Positions 1-11,308 of a stretch of 64,000 bases of DNA are shown here, piece after piece (position 1 is the first letter of the stretch; each line of letters begins with the position of its first letter). Both the position numbers and the translations under genes were made by a program. The notes below the pieces were generated by a model. The model saw nothing but the letters and a program-made list of their open reading frames with translations, ran no database searches and was not told where the DNA came from. This stretch comes from Amborella trichopoda (taxonomy: Eukaryota > Streptophyta > Magnoliopsida > Amborellales > Amborellaceae): positions 2,039,292 through 2,103,291 of the forward strand of contig NW_006497560.1 in the NCBI RefSeq assembly GCF_000471905.2, written 5' to 3'.

Positions 1-430
1 ATGCAATGCAGACCATGGCTGTGCAATTTAAGGTCATGTAATGTGGACCATGATTGTGCAGTTTAAGGTCTTGCAATGCAGATCATGGCTGTGCAGATTA
101 AGGTCATGCAATGCGGACCATGGCTGTGCAGTTTAAGGCCATGCAATGCGGACCATGGCTGTGCAGTTGAAGGTCATGTAATGAGGAGCACGGCTGTGAA
201 GTTTAAGGTCATGCAATGCGGACCATGGCTATGCAGTTTAGGGTCATGCAATACGGACCATGGCTCTACATTTTAAAGTCATGCAATGCGGACCATGGTT
301 GTTCATTTTACGGTCATGCAATGCGGACCATGGCTCTGTTGTTTAAGGCCATGCTATGTGGACCATGTCTATGCTGTTTAAGGTCATGCAATACGGAACA
401 TGGCTGTGCAGTTTAAGGTCATGCAATGCT
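1..430 (+). repeat. 35-bp minisatellite upstream of antisense promoter (copy 1)
   Basis: About twelve head-to-tail copies of a 35-bp unit, each containing GTTTAAGGTCATGCAATGC followed by GGACCATGGCTGTGCA. Unit starts at 61, 96 and 131 show the period directly. The array runs off the left edge of the window. The same unit recurs at 18960-19500, again upstream of a TATA box, so it belongs to a transposon module and is not a chromosome satellite. Short reading frames through it are products of the period and not genes. Confidence 0.9.
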
Positions 431-2394
431 AACCATTAACTGGTGAAGGTCTGCGACTCTGTGGGGAACACGGTTGTAACCAGAGACTGAACTCCTTGAG
501 GAGTGAGACTGTGATGCATGGAATGAACTTGTTGAAGAGGCAGGACTATGGTCCAAAGGGGAGTGCTAAGGCATGCGCGAGACACTAAGTGTGGAGTGGC
601 ACATGCATCAGTAAGCCCATGTGATGTGTTAGGTCCCCTGGTGAAGCACACGGAAGTAGGCCTTGACGTTCCATGTGGCAATGATCTGTGGACGAAGCGC
701 ACGGCAATGACTCCTAGATGAGATGCACGGCGATAAAATCTGGACGATATGGGTGGCAATAGTCTCTTGTCGAGGCACGCATTGATAGTCTCCGGTCAAG
801 GCGCATGGCGATAGTCTATGAACGAGGCGCACAACGATCATCTCTGAATGGGATGCGCGGCGATAGTCTTTCGTCGATGTGCTCGGTAAAGATGTGCTCG
901 GTAAAAATCTTGATTGGGCGTGCGACACTAGCCTTCTGATGAGGCATGCGACACAAGTCTTAACGAGGCGCGCAATGATGATGCTTTGGGTCTCGGGCTT
1001 GGCCTTCTCCGAGCTGGTCTTATCGCCATCAAGAGCTGGGGGCTACAGCATCATTCTGAGTTTGTCGGGGGCAGATCGCGGTACCATGGGGTATAAAAAG
1101 GGGAGAAACCCCAGTTTACTGCTTTCTCGAAGGGTAAAATAGTAGAAAGCTTTTTAGAGAGAGAGATAATCAGAGCTTGTTAGTGAGGGTTTACTGGCGA
1201 GCACTTCTTAGCCAAAACTTACAGGGGACAGGTCTTTACTGATTTTTCTGGCGAGCTTCAGTAGATGAAAAGCTTTGCAACGTGATTGCGAACCTTTTCG
1301 GAAAGTGCCGAGGCTTTCTAAGCAAGGAACAGGGCATCTCGGGGCCTTAGCAGGATTTACAAAGGTGCCCTGCAGGAGTTTTAGTGGTCCTCCGGACGTT
1401 CTGCTGCTGAAGGGAAGGTCACAAAGAAATCAAGGGGCTTTGTCAGCTCTCTGGTTGTTGGAGGAGAAGGAGACCGGGCCTCATTTAGTTCACAAAAAAC
1501 TTAACGGAATTCGGTGAGCTTTGGTAAACTGTTGAAGTGGGAAACCAGGGAGAAGGGTAATCCGTGGGGTCGCAAGGAACCTTTAGGGTATTTTCGATGG
1601 TTTTTACCAACTCCAACAACGAGCAGAAGGCGGGAAGGTTTTCCCGATAGGCGGGAGTGAATTTCTGGCGAAGAGGGAAAACGTCGATGCGAACACGGAG
1701 GGTTGGGTGGATCATAATGGTCGCGAAGATGAAGGGTCGTGGGGCTGCGAATGGTCACCCTCCGCACGCGTGGCAACAGGTCACGCCTCAAGTGTCAAGC
1801 GGAGTGGTTGGATTTCAAGGGTCGCACGTGCGGTGCATGCTGACAGCTGGAGCGAGGCATTAATATGCCTTGGTTTGCAGACGTCGATAGTCCTAGGCTG
1901 ATCACGAGACGATGACTCCCTCGAGGTGGCGATGGCGATTCCATCTCAGTGGGCAGACAGCGATAGTCTTGCCTTTGTCTACGAGATGGTGATGCCATCT
2001 TGGTGGGCAAATGGCGATTGCCCTACCCTTGTGAGAGCAGTTTCTTCGTGGCTACGTAGCTTCCTTCGTTTTTGTTCTAATGGTTGAGTCTTCAGGGGCC
2101 ATTCCTGACATGAAGAACCTCCCATGAAAAGGGGAGCTTGACACTGACGTTTCCATCGGCGAGAGCTGGGTGAGAGTTAAACCAAATTGGCTCACCAGAG
2201 CCTTATGTGAACCTAGGTGGCCTTTGAGCATCACCTTAGTGAGTTCCCCCGTTCAGTTAGTCGAGGGAAGATAATGATGGAGCCGTGAGCATACAGGAAG
2301 GGGTAGGCCTTCTACATTGCCTGCGCCAAAACGTAGCTTTTAACGCGAACTTGCCGACCCTAGGCAAGCGAATTGTGGAAACCCCGAACATGCA
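431..2394 (+). promoter_or_regulatory. Plus-oriented promoter and long leader of the Tat antisense gene (T1)
   Basis: Seen: a TATA box (GTATAAAAAG, 1091-1100) about 1.3 kb before the first ATG of the mobile-domain ORF at 2395. Upstream, 640-980 holds imperfect repeats with the core CACGGCGATAG. Downstream is a GC-rich leader without a convincing long ORF. The block from the 35-bp array through TATA to about 1700 is repeated at 18960-20740 with clear similarity throughout, including the segment just after TATA (AGAGAGAGAGATAATC against AGAGAGAGATAGCC) and a shared 'TTTTCGATGG'-like stretch. Inference: it transcribes the plus-strand gene, opposite to gag-pol. Alternative: the two copies are LTRs of an unrelated plus-strand element. 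I favour the antisense-promoter reading because a mobile-domain ORF follows directly. Confidence 0.55.
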
Positions 2395-5300
2395 ATGGCC
2401 CTCTTCTGGTTTGCGGGTGCAAGGGGAGCACCAGTACCTAAAGGGCTATTCCTCCTAGACCCTGAAAGTGTTGCAGGACTTCAGGGATATTTTGAGACTT
2501 GCTTCTTTGTCGGCTGCCCTCTAGTGCTCACTGGGCTACTACGACCGTTGTTCAAATACGATCAAAGTGTTGCTGGAGACTTGGAGCCATGCTAGCAACA
2601 CATGGCTTCTTGGTCACAGAGAGGCAGGGATTTCTCTGATGGACCTGCACTTCAACGGCGGGTTGCCGCCCCTCGTTGCCATGTATGACGAGTTTATTCC
2701 CCAAAACTCAGTCATTTTCGGAGGGGAAAAGGTAGGTGAAGACGTCCCGTCGGCTGGGCTTCATGAGTTGTTTGAGATCTACCAACAACTCTATGATGAG
2801 CCCAAGAAGGGGCGGGTTACCTTCACCAAGTGGGTAGCGTTCTTTTATGGCGACTATACAGATGAAGCTGGTCCATCGTCGAGAAAAGAGGGGAAGGAAA
2901 CCCCACCAGTTGTCGAGCTATGGAAGAAGAATGGACATGTCTTCTTGGCATCTTACTTGGCACTTTTCTTGTGAAAATTTTCCCTACCGAAAGGGTCAGA
3001 CGTCATTCGTCCTGACACCTTTTATGTGGCCTGTGATATGGCGTGGGGGAGGGAATTCATACTCGCACAGCCCTTATTGTGCAGCATTTATTATGGCCAG
3101 GGTGCCATTTCCACAGAGAGACCATATCTGGGGAATGAATGGGGGAAAAATGGCATAGTAGCTGGTGATGCCTTCTTGGGGGATTTCGAGACCCCTTTCC
3201 CTATTCATTATGTGTACAGCTAGCTTGAAGCTTACTTTTGGGAGACATACCTTAGAACCAAGGTTGGAGGACAACATATATCCATTTTTTAATGAAGATT
3301 GTCGGGTTGAAGGCAATTTTCCATCCCCCGGGCCATGCGCACAGCCTGTTTTTCAATGACCACCTCCACATGGCTCGGGTGGCGTTCCCAGTTGGAAGCC
3401 TCACAGATCGCACATACGTCAACGAGCTACTCCATCACCTAGATGGTGACTTCACCAGCCCGAAAGAATTGATGTATATTCTAAGTGTCAGAAGCAGCAT
3501 TCTCGCTTATCGCACAGTCCATGGTGCGAAGCTTGAGGGCTACTTTCCTCACCGGTTCGCCCGGCAGCATGGGCTGGATTAGAGGTGCTTGTTGTCTGTG
3601 CTCTTTGAGAAGTAGCATAGCAAGGCAGCCCACTGGAGAAGGACGAATTGGGAACCTGTCGGAAGACTTGGCACCCGAGGCGCGTTCGCACTGCATGGGC
3701 CACATGCCTAGAGGCTACCCGGGTCAACAAGTATGTGTTGCCCCATTTTGGCAGAACAGCACAGGCGACCAAAGCCCACGATCATTGGTGGAGGATCACG
3801 AACAAGTGGTACTGGGACACAGACCACCCGTAGAAAAGGGAGGATTGCCACTGGAGCCAAGACACCGGGCAGCAAAAATAGGCTAAGACCCCTCCCCTAG
3901 GAGAAATCTTTATCCTAGGCTTTCCTTATGACTGGCACATACCCAAGCGGCCTCGCCTACTTATCATGGACAATTCTTTGCCATGGCTTCTTAGTTCGGA
4001 GAAGAAGATAGAGAGTATTTTCTACCACCTCTGTGAGATCTTCAAATGGAAGGAAGGCCGTAAAGTCCCGGGGTATGAAGGGCGTCCGGTCAAGGACTTA
4101 CATGAGTTGATATGGAGCGGCCCTCATAGAAAATTAGCAGCTAGTTCTTCCAAGTCCAGGGCTTCAAAGTCTACTGCACCTGAGTTAGTGAAAGGGAAGA
4201 AGAGAAAGCTAGCTGCTGCTCCCAAGCCAGCCAAGAAGAAGAGGCAGGTTGTTGTGCCTTGACCGGTGAGGAGGAAAAAGCAGGCTGCTGTGACCGAGTC
4301 GGTGACAGGAAAGGAGAAAAAGCAAACGACCCCAACGACTCTTCGCACCCCAGCCAAGAAGGCAACCAAGGCTTCAAGGAATAAGGGAGGTAAGGTCCCT
4401 GTGTTTTGCGAGCTAGGAGACGGCTCCTCGCCCTCGGCTACATCCGTAGGCTGTGCGTATCTAGCTGTTTCCCCGTCACCTTCTACTCTTGTGGCCTCGC
4501 CTTCCCTTTCCCTTGAGCTTTCTCTTTACCCCTCAGAGGTTCGAGCCAGTGCCTCAGAGCCTACTGCCCCGATTGTGGCTGAAGGGGAGGACCCAGTCCC
4601 AATGGAAGCGAGAGGGGCTGATGAGGCTGGTCTTGACGAGGAGACAGAGGCAACGAGGGCCTCTAGAATTTTGACATTCATCATTCTTACCAAGGAAAGG
4701 GAAACCTTAATGGAGGTCGTAATAATAAAAGAGGACAAACCTCCAAGAGCTGAAGAGGGGCTATTGGAGCACAGGAGATGGCTGCCTCTAGCGATGGATC
4801 TGTGGGGGGTAGAAAAGTAAGACACCTTGAGGGATCAAGCTTGTTGGGCCCTAAGGCGGGGCTCGTTACTAAAGAGGAGGCAAGCGCCCTGGAAGAGCCT
4901 ATTAGCGAAATGATCACCGTGGCAGACCAAGGAGAAGAAGGAGAGGGAGAAGGTGTCGAACCTCTCGAGGTGGAGATGGCTCTGAAGAAGGGGACACAAG
5001 GAGAGGTGGCTGCCACGGGCGAGGAGACTACCTAGGTGCAACTCGAAACTGAGGTAGTGGCTCCAGGCGGGAAGGCTTGCCTTGCCTCAGCTGCAGTTGT
5101 GGTGCTTACAGAGAACGAGGCGATGGTGCTTAGACATGAAAGGATCGAGCCCGGCGTGGTCATGTCCAGGGGCAAGAGCGAGAAAGCCGTTGCTGAGGTA
5201 CCAGAGCAGCTTGAGGTTTCTCTTGAGGAACCTGAGACCTTGGTTGTAGCTAGGGGTCCTCCTTCTATGGTTGCTCTTGTTGCATTGCCTAGGCCTTCTC

Positions 5301-5913
5301 TCAGCGGGTTGTCAGGCATCATTTTTGTGACGCTTCAGACAGGTCTCAAGCAACTGAAGGAGCTGTCTTTTGAAGAGCTTGGAGCGGCAATCCAACGGTT
5401 GAGGGATATTGCCCTAGGGAATGCTCTTGAAGTCCTTCCTTATTTTGATAGAATTGTCAATGAGCTGGACGGATTGAGGGTGAACGCCCTGCAAGAAGAA
5501 GCAACTGCGCAATGGCTAGAAAGCTTACGGTGACCTCCTTTGGAGTCTTCTCTTCTGCGCTACTGTGAATTGGTAAACACTCAATCGCAGCAGTTGGATG
5601 CCACAGAATCTCAAAGGTCAGGCCTTGTAGAGGAGGCCATTGCCCACCATCGCAAGGTGATGGCTCTAAGAGCACAAATATTAGAGCTAACACAAAGGCT
5701 TGACAAGATGGAGAAAGAGACTGCGGAAAGGGAAGCGAAGGATAAAGTGCTTTCGGATAACGCTTTGGCCCTCTAGCATTCTTTGGGAAAGCGACCACCT
5801 TGAAGGAGCAAGAGGTGGGGTTGGTAGCAGAGCTGAAGCACGATATTGAACGGGCGAAAACATCGGCAACATTGTATAGGGGAAAGATCAATGAAGCAAT
5901 TGGTCGATTTTGA
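2395..5913 (+). pseudogene. Antisense plant-mobile-domain ORF of Tat element T1 (broken)
   Basis: Codes, in separate open blocks, for a protein of the plant mobile domain family (PMD, 'aminotransferase-like'), known both in host genes of the MAIN/MAIL type and as an extra ORF in plant Ty3/gypsy elements. Motifs seen: VELWKKNGHVFLASYLALFL near 2920, matching the family's 'HxAFLxxWLxxFVF' helix; PIHYVYSWLEAYF-like residues near 3200-3240; FPHRFARQHGLD near 3550-3580, matching the usual 'PNRVARQFGxDQ' segment. The middle (about 3970-5030) is rich in Lys, Ala, Pro and Glu with basic nuclear-signal-like runs. The end (about 5330-5780) is Leu/Glu-rich coiled coil. An A/T-rich 3' tail follows at 5914-6060. 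It faces gag-protease of T1 tail to tail. Broken, with several breaks. Function in the element is unknown. Confidence 0.65.
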
Positions 5914-6077
5914 GGACGCCTTCTTTCTCTTTTTCATTTCTTTCCATTGTAAAGGAAGGCAGCTTGTAACATCCTCTTGATTTGTGAATGAAACAATTAT
6001 TTTGACTTTTCTTTCTATTTCATTGCTTCCTCCCTTTATGGTTTGAGACGAGAGAGAATAGCCTACTCCTTACTTCA
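5914..6077 (+). terminator. Convergent 3'-end region between mobile-domain gene and gag-protease
   Basis: A T-rich stretch with TTGTGAATGAAACAATTATT at 5979-5998, resembling a plant near-upstream polyadenylation element, right after the last coding block of the plus-strand gene. The minus-strand gag-protease unit starts its open frames on the other side, so two opposed transcripts would end or overlap here. Inferred from position and composition only. Confidence 0.35.
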
Positions 6078-6079
6078 TT

Positions 6080-6800
6080 AGTGGTAGCTTGTTGTGGCTT
6101 CAATGACCTTGAATGGTGGAGTAGTGGCTTCCTCACCCCTTAGTGTTTGATTGGAGAGGGGCTCATAATTCAGGATTCTCCTGATTCGATGAGTCTGCTC
6201 ACTGTAAATGCTCCAGTCTGGGGGACCTTTTGCTTCGATTCGAGGTGTGTTGGTCTTGAGCTCGTCATAAGTCTTAGTTTGAGGTACAAACTCCTTTATG
6301 TGCTTTGAAGCGACATGCATAGCCTTTAGCTGATTCTAGAGGTTACGCAGCCCGCTTCTCAGCTCCACCATGGGGTCTTGCCTCTGAGAGCCAAAGGATT
6401 GACTCTTGTCAGCCTTTACTTCCTCGACACTAGAGAAGTGTAGGACGTTCTTTTGGCTGCCAATGATCTCCTTGTTCAAGGAGGACGAAATTTGAAGCAC
6501 CTTCAGTAGTGGTTGGTGCGTCAGTTCTGCGTCCTGAAGAGCGATGGGGACATGCAGAACCTTTTGTTGGTCTGATGTATAGGTGACCCTTAGTGCAGGA
6601 AGGTAGACCTCTGGGGCTTCCTTAGGCTTAGGGGCTACTTCTGTATTGTCATTTTGTTCTGGAGAATTAGATGTAGAGGGAGAAGCTTGGTCTACGAGAG
6701 AGGGTACCATGACCATGGAGAGGTGGCAAGGTATAGTTGGGTGTATGGGGGTCAAAGGGAGGATCTTGCTTTCCTCTTCTTTGAACATATCCATCATCAT
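6080..6800 (-). pseudogene. T1 region between protease and the antisense gene
   Basis: Two open blocks on the minus strand, the longer (6336-6800) rich in Pro, Glu, Ser and Gln. I recognise no domain. Position suggests the spacer that follows protease in Tat-type polyproteins. No counterpart could be lined up in T2 by eye. It is part of a broken retroelement. Confidence 0.4.
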
Positions 6801-6847
6801 TCACCTCAGATCCTCAACGTCGTTATGAGACGAAGGTCCTATCTCTC

Positions 6848-7660
6848 TCACAGACTTTTGATCATAATCTTTTGGATTTTTGATGCTAGAAGGTCTGTAA
6901 AATAGTACTTGGCGTGAGTGTAGTGAGTTTCAGCTATGGGGAACAGTCTTTTGTTAGCATGGCCCATGTGTTGCCTTCCATCTCGGCTGTACTTGAAACA
7001 TTGATGGAGCGTGGAAGGAAACACACCCCGATCGTAAAGCCAAGGACGACCAAGCAGGACGCTGTAAGAGGTATCGGTGTCGATTACGTGGAACTGAGCA
7101 TAATCGTTGAGATCACCAATCTTGAGGCGCAGACGCACTGTGCCGGCTGGCTTTTCTCTCGACTGGTTGAACCCTTACATAGTGATGTGGGTAGGAGTGA
7201 GGTCATCAGACCCTAATCCCAGTCGGGTGAGAATCCTTCTTGGGATCAAGTTAACTGTTGACCCTTTATCCAGCATGATCCGATTGAGAGGGTAGGCGTT
7301 CAGTTCATCATTCATGAAGAGGGGGCGAATATGGAATTTGCCTCGCAATTGAAAGTCATCTTCGGAAAAGGAGATTGTTGGGCACCTACTCAAGATGGAT
7401 GGGTCAACCTTAATAGGTTCCACCTCAGTCTCATACACCTCTGGCTTAGAACGAGCTTGGGCCAGAGCCATACGATAGTCTCTAGATAGTAGGAGGGCAT
7501 CATAGATACTTAAAAGGGTTCGAAGCTTTCTTAAGTGTCCAATTATGTCATATTTTACTTTATCCTCATTTGTCTCATGTGTTCCTGATCCAGTCACTGG
7601 TGTAGGTAGCAGGGTAGGCTTAAGAACAGGCTTCGGTTGAGTTCTGGTTTGTGACACTGG
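6848..7660 (-). pseudogene. T1 retropepsin-like protease region
   Basis: Minus-strand frames carry the aspartic protease signature of Ty3/gypsy elements: NRIMLDKGSTVNLIP (about 7250-7290; family form 'LDxGSxxNL/I'), followed about 60 residues later by DTDTSYSVLLGRPWL (about 7040-7085), the second conserved block ('hxhLGRPWL') typical of Tat and Athila proteases. It matures the Gag-Pol polyprotein inside the virus-like particle. It sits directly after gag in the expected order. Remnant of a broken element. Confidence 0.8.
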
Positions 7661-7799
7661 CTAACTGTGTTCAACCGGTGCAGTCTGGGTTGATGGGGTA
7701 GTAATAAGAATTTTTACTAGGAATGTAAAGGTTTGAGGTTTAGGCTTAGGTCAAAGTGAAGGACCAAGAAATTTGAGGATCTTGATCTTTTAAGATGTG

Positions 7800-8239
7800 G
7801 GTTGTAACTTCGTTCCTGATCTTAAGTTCATTTGCGCCGTGCTTGCTGGTACTTCCAAGATCTGCACCATGTGGGAGGATTCTTTAGAAGAGAAGGTCGA
7901 GGATGACTCGGTCTTTTCTCGGGTTGATAGGGCATCGGTGGCTGTTGAGAGTCTTGCTGCCTATGCCAACATTTCTGTGAGGCGCTCTTACTGCATCATG
8001 GTCAGGCTGGCACCTCCGAACTCTCTGTTTAGAGTGTCGAAATCTGAGTATCACCAAGTGGTGCCTAAAGAAGGAATAGAGGAGAGAGAAGGAGAAGAAG
8101 AGTTAGAACGTTCTGGGCAGCTTTTTATGTCGTCACTGGAATTGGACGTTTACAGGGGGCATCTTGGGTCATGCCCCTGCTTTGACCATCGTGGGGTGCT
8201 TCTAATGTCGTCACCCATTTTGGTCGACTCCTGAGATAT
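7800..8239 (-). other. gag-pol linker shared by T1 and T2
   Basis: This stretch matches 25030-25340 of element T2, for example the plus-strand segments CTTTTCTCGGGTTGATAGG here and TCTTGCTCGGGTTGACAGG there, so it is part of the element and not a host gene. The plus-strand open frame over it is a shadow. In both elements it lies just after the gag C-terminal part. Confidence 0.6.
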
Positions 8240-9960
8240 TGATAACTTAGGGCCGTCTGCCTGATTGGATGATAAGATGAGGCAAGTTGCGCCTGGGATG
8301 AAGTCTTGCAAGGTCGGCAGAGGAAGGGGCCTGAGGAATTCTCACTTGACTAGTGGCTAAGGACAATGATTCCTTCAAAGAAGGCTTGTAGGGGGTCTTG
8401 CTCAGTATTTTGCTGGGCTTGCGTCAGGGGGTCTTCTTGCAGATGCGGAAGAGGAACCTAAGGGTGTCTTGCCGGGTCGCCCTGAACCTCCTGACACTGC
8501 GGCAACTTTTCTGCCAAGAGTTTATGAAAGCCAGTGCACTCGTTAATGTCATGACCTCGTATCTGGTGGCACGCTCAATAGAGATTCTCGGTCCCTGGGG
8601 CCAGTAACTTCGGCTGCCTTGTTGGTTTTGGGGTGGCGATCCCTTCTTCGAGCATTATAGAGAAAAATGCAAAAAGAATGGAGGATGCCCCGTCGTCCTC
8701 TTGGATCGTGACTATGTGAGATGCCTCAGCTGCCCCGAATGCATTTTTCGACTTTTTGAGCGTTATCTGGCCCTTGTTGATAAGGGCCTCGATAGTGTCG
8801 TTGAGCTTTTAGCAGTCATGAGTGGGGTGGGCTACTCTCTTATGATAAGCGCAATACTTCTTACTCGACTCCTACCCCGACGACTCTATAGTGGTGACCT
8901 CTGGCAGCTGGATCATGTTCAGTTCTAACAGAAGTTAGAGCAGTGCAAGGGTCCACTCCGTGTCAAAGGGGTAAACCTTACTCTCGTGTTTGGGTCCAAT
9001 AGTCCTTCCGCTTATTATTTTTAGGAGGTAGGACCGTATTGTAGAACTGTTGCTTGCCCTTGGCCTAAGGTGTCTTTGCTTTAGAGAGGTCGAGAGTTTG
9101 GGCAGCCACATCTTTGCTGACGATCGTGCTGATCACTGCCTTTTGATTTCCCCTACTGTTGAAGTGAGAGTTTGAGTCGAAGGATTGCTGATGTTGGCTT
9201 CCGTGGTGCTTGAACAATCCCTCGATACAAACTACCTTAGAGATTAGCTCTGACAAGGAGGGTGGATTGGATGCCTCGACAAGTAGGGCGATCTCGGGAA
9301 GCATGTTTCGTAGGCAGGTCTAGACTTCTTTCTTCTCGATCATGGGGGTAGCATGAAAGGTCACCAACTCTCTCCATCGGGTGATGAACTTGTCAACCGA
9401 TTCACCAGGGTCTTGCATCAAGGTGAGGAGCTTGATGGTATCCACGTTCCTTTGGACTTCGTAGAAGCGTTGGTAAAACAACTGGTCCATTTCTTGCTAA
9501 GTGTCCACCGAGTTTGGTGGCAGCTGAGCATACCACTAGAAGACTGGTCAACGAACTGGTAGAGGAGGAGACGTCTGTGACTTGCCGTCTCCCGACACCT
9601 GATCAATATACCAGGGATTTGGCTTTAGTTAGAGTGGCGTCTCCTACATGCCCTAGACCTTGTTCTTGAGACTATGGGCCACCATAGCATCTATGTCGGT
9701 TTGGATGACCCCACAAGAAGAGGAGCTGTCTTGGGGGATCGAGAGGGGAGTCTGCTTAGGAGCTGTGTTCGCACCGGTCGGGGAATCAAATGAAGAAGGG
9801 GACCCGGAGGCATCTAGGCACTACATCTTTCCGAGGATGGCCTGCATCATTTCCTCGAACTTGTTCATTCGCTCCTTCTGAGCGTCGTTCGGGTCATTGA
9901 TCACCATGACACTGACCGTTTCTTCTGGGAGGCTAGAGTCAGGTGATGCAGTGGACTACC
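8240..9960 (-). pseudogene. T1 gag region
   Basis: The minus strand encodes a Ty3/gypsy Gag (Retrotrans_gag type), the structural protein of the cytoplasmic virus-like particle. Seen at about 9340-9530: a capsid-like stretch with MDQLFYQRFYEVQRNVDTIK, and a following FITRWRELV-like segment matching the family's 'F...F..RWR' pattern. At about 8790-8860 and 8520-8600 are two Cys/His clusters of the form YCAYHKRxxHxxxxC and YCxCHQIRGHDINEC, used by Tat Gags instead of the usual CCHC knuckle. Both clusters have counterparts in T2 at 26400 and 26140. Remnant, with several breaks. Confidence 0.75.
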
Positions 9961-11286
9961 GAGGCTGGCAAGCTGTGTGTGGTAAGTCAATTTGGAGGGG
10001 CTCAACTTGCCCCTACTGGACTCGAGCTTTGTATGTCGATCTTGTGAGGACTAGTTCTTGATGGTCTTGGGACCGGGACTTCTGGGTGGTGATCATCAAA
10101 CAGTATCCCTAAACTTGCTCAGGTTCCAAAGTTTCGTGAGAGAGGAGGTCGTCAGAGGTGGTGACCTCAACTCCCTTAGAGATTTCCCTGGACAAGATCT
10201 GCAAGCCTCTTTTCTTCTTAATCCTGAGGCGGCTGTGGATCTCATTCCAAAACCGAGCCTGAGACCCAGACTGCCCCATTTTCTTCGACTAGACGAGGGT
10301 CATTTCTATGAGTTGAAGCAGAGAGTGGGGCCCAAGAATGGTGGGCAGCTTGAGTTCTTGTCTTGGAGGCTATAGGCCTCTGTTTGACATCAAGCCATTG
10401 CCCCGAATTCTTTTGTGAGGCCCAGGTGTTAAGTTGACCCGGGGTTGGCTCAAGATGGTACTCTTAGGGAAGACCTTTGAGTACCAGAGCTCGAGGTGCT
10501 CGATCAATGGGTTTGACCAGAGGAGACCGAGACTCACGAGCATGTGTTTGTGAGGGACGATATGGGAAGATGAAAGAGTCAACCCTCCTGTGCTTGAGGT
10601 GGCATAGAGTTGGCGCTGCCCCGAGCTGTGGAAAGCGAATGCATGGCGGATGTAGGGTTCAGCCCGAGAAAGCCTGGCCCTGGATGTAAGCTCATGGCCA
10701 CATGAGGGTTGACCCAAGGTGTGGCTCGAGTGGATAGACCACGAGCCTTTGAGTGTGTGCGAGGGGTGAAGACCTCAGGACCTCCGCCTCTGTATACCGA
10801 CCCTTCAGGTGTGGAGGCTCGGAGTAGTGAAGGAGCACACGGGGTTGCCTTTTAGCGAACCTTAAGAGAGAGGACAGTTTGTTTGCCTTTCGCAGGGAAA
10901 GACGGGGCAGCCTTCCGACGTACAGCAGCATTATGACTGGCAGGAGATTTACCAATAGCAAGGCATGCGGCAGTAGGAGTGCTTCCCACATAAGGGGCCT
11001 TGATGGAGAGTCCACCACGGTGAGAAAGTAGAGAGGCAGGGACCTTTAAGTCCCCTCTCGCACCGATCCAGATGAGAACATGGGAGTCGGATTGTGAGTC
11101 CTGACCCAAAAGGAGAGTAAGGAAGGTGGCTTGAGCAACTCGCTACCTTAGGACAGCCACGAGTGCAGGAATAAGGAAGTCCCCGACCCGGATGAAGGGG
11201 TTGAACAACCCAAGTGCCATAGAAGTAGGTGCAGAAAATAAAAAGGAAATTGGTTGAAAAAGAGCGAACCGACTATGGGGTAGTAA
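9961..11286 (-). other. T1 5' internal leader, no recognised coding
   Basis: Sequence between gag and the primer site. Open frames on both strands are short and show no domain I know. The last 90 bases before the primer site resemble the matching part of T2 (27990-28072), both with a GAAGAGCGAA- or AAGAGCGAAC-like stretch and a GGTAGT run, so the stretch is element leader. Confidence 0.5.
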
Positions 11287-11305
11287 ATCCCCAGTGGAGT
11301 CGCCA
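11287..11305 (-). other. Primer-binding site, tRNA-Arg(ACG), T1
   Basis: On the minus strand TGGCGACTCCACTGGGGAT, three bases inside the LTR end. It is complementary to the 3' end of plant tRNA-Arg(ACG) as I recall it (CCCCAGTGGAGTCG plus CCA), over the full 19 bases. A tRNA-Arg primer is known for Ogre/Tat elements. It fixes the element's orientation (minus) and the LTR boundary at 11309. Confidence 0.85.
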
Positions 11306-11308
11306 AGA

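Noticed and set aside
76-416. Overlapping ORFs with repeated MQCGPWLCSL peptides
   Set aside because: They are the 35-bp minisatellite read in frame; the period and the second array at 19133-19414 explain them.
7797-8234. 145-codon plus-strand ORF
   Set aside because: Shadow of the minus-strand gag-pol linker, which is shared with T2 at 25030-25340.
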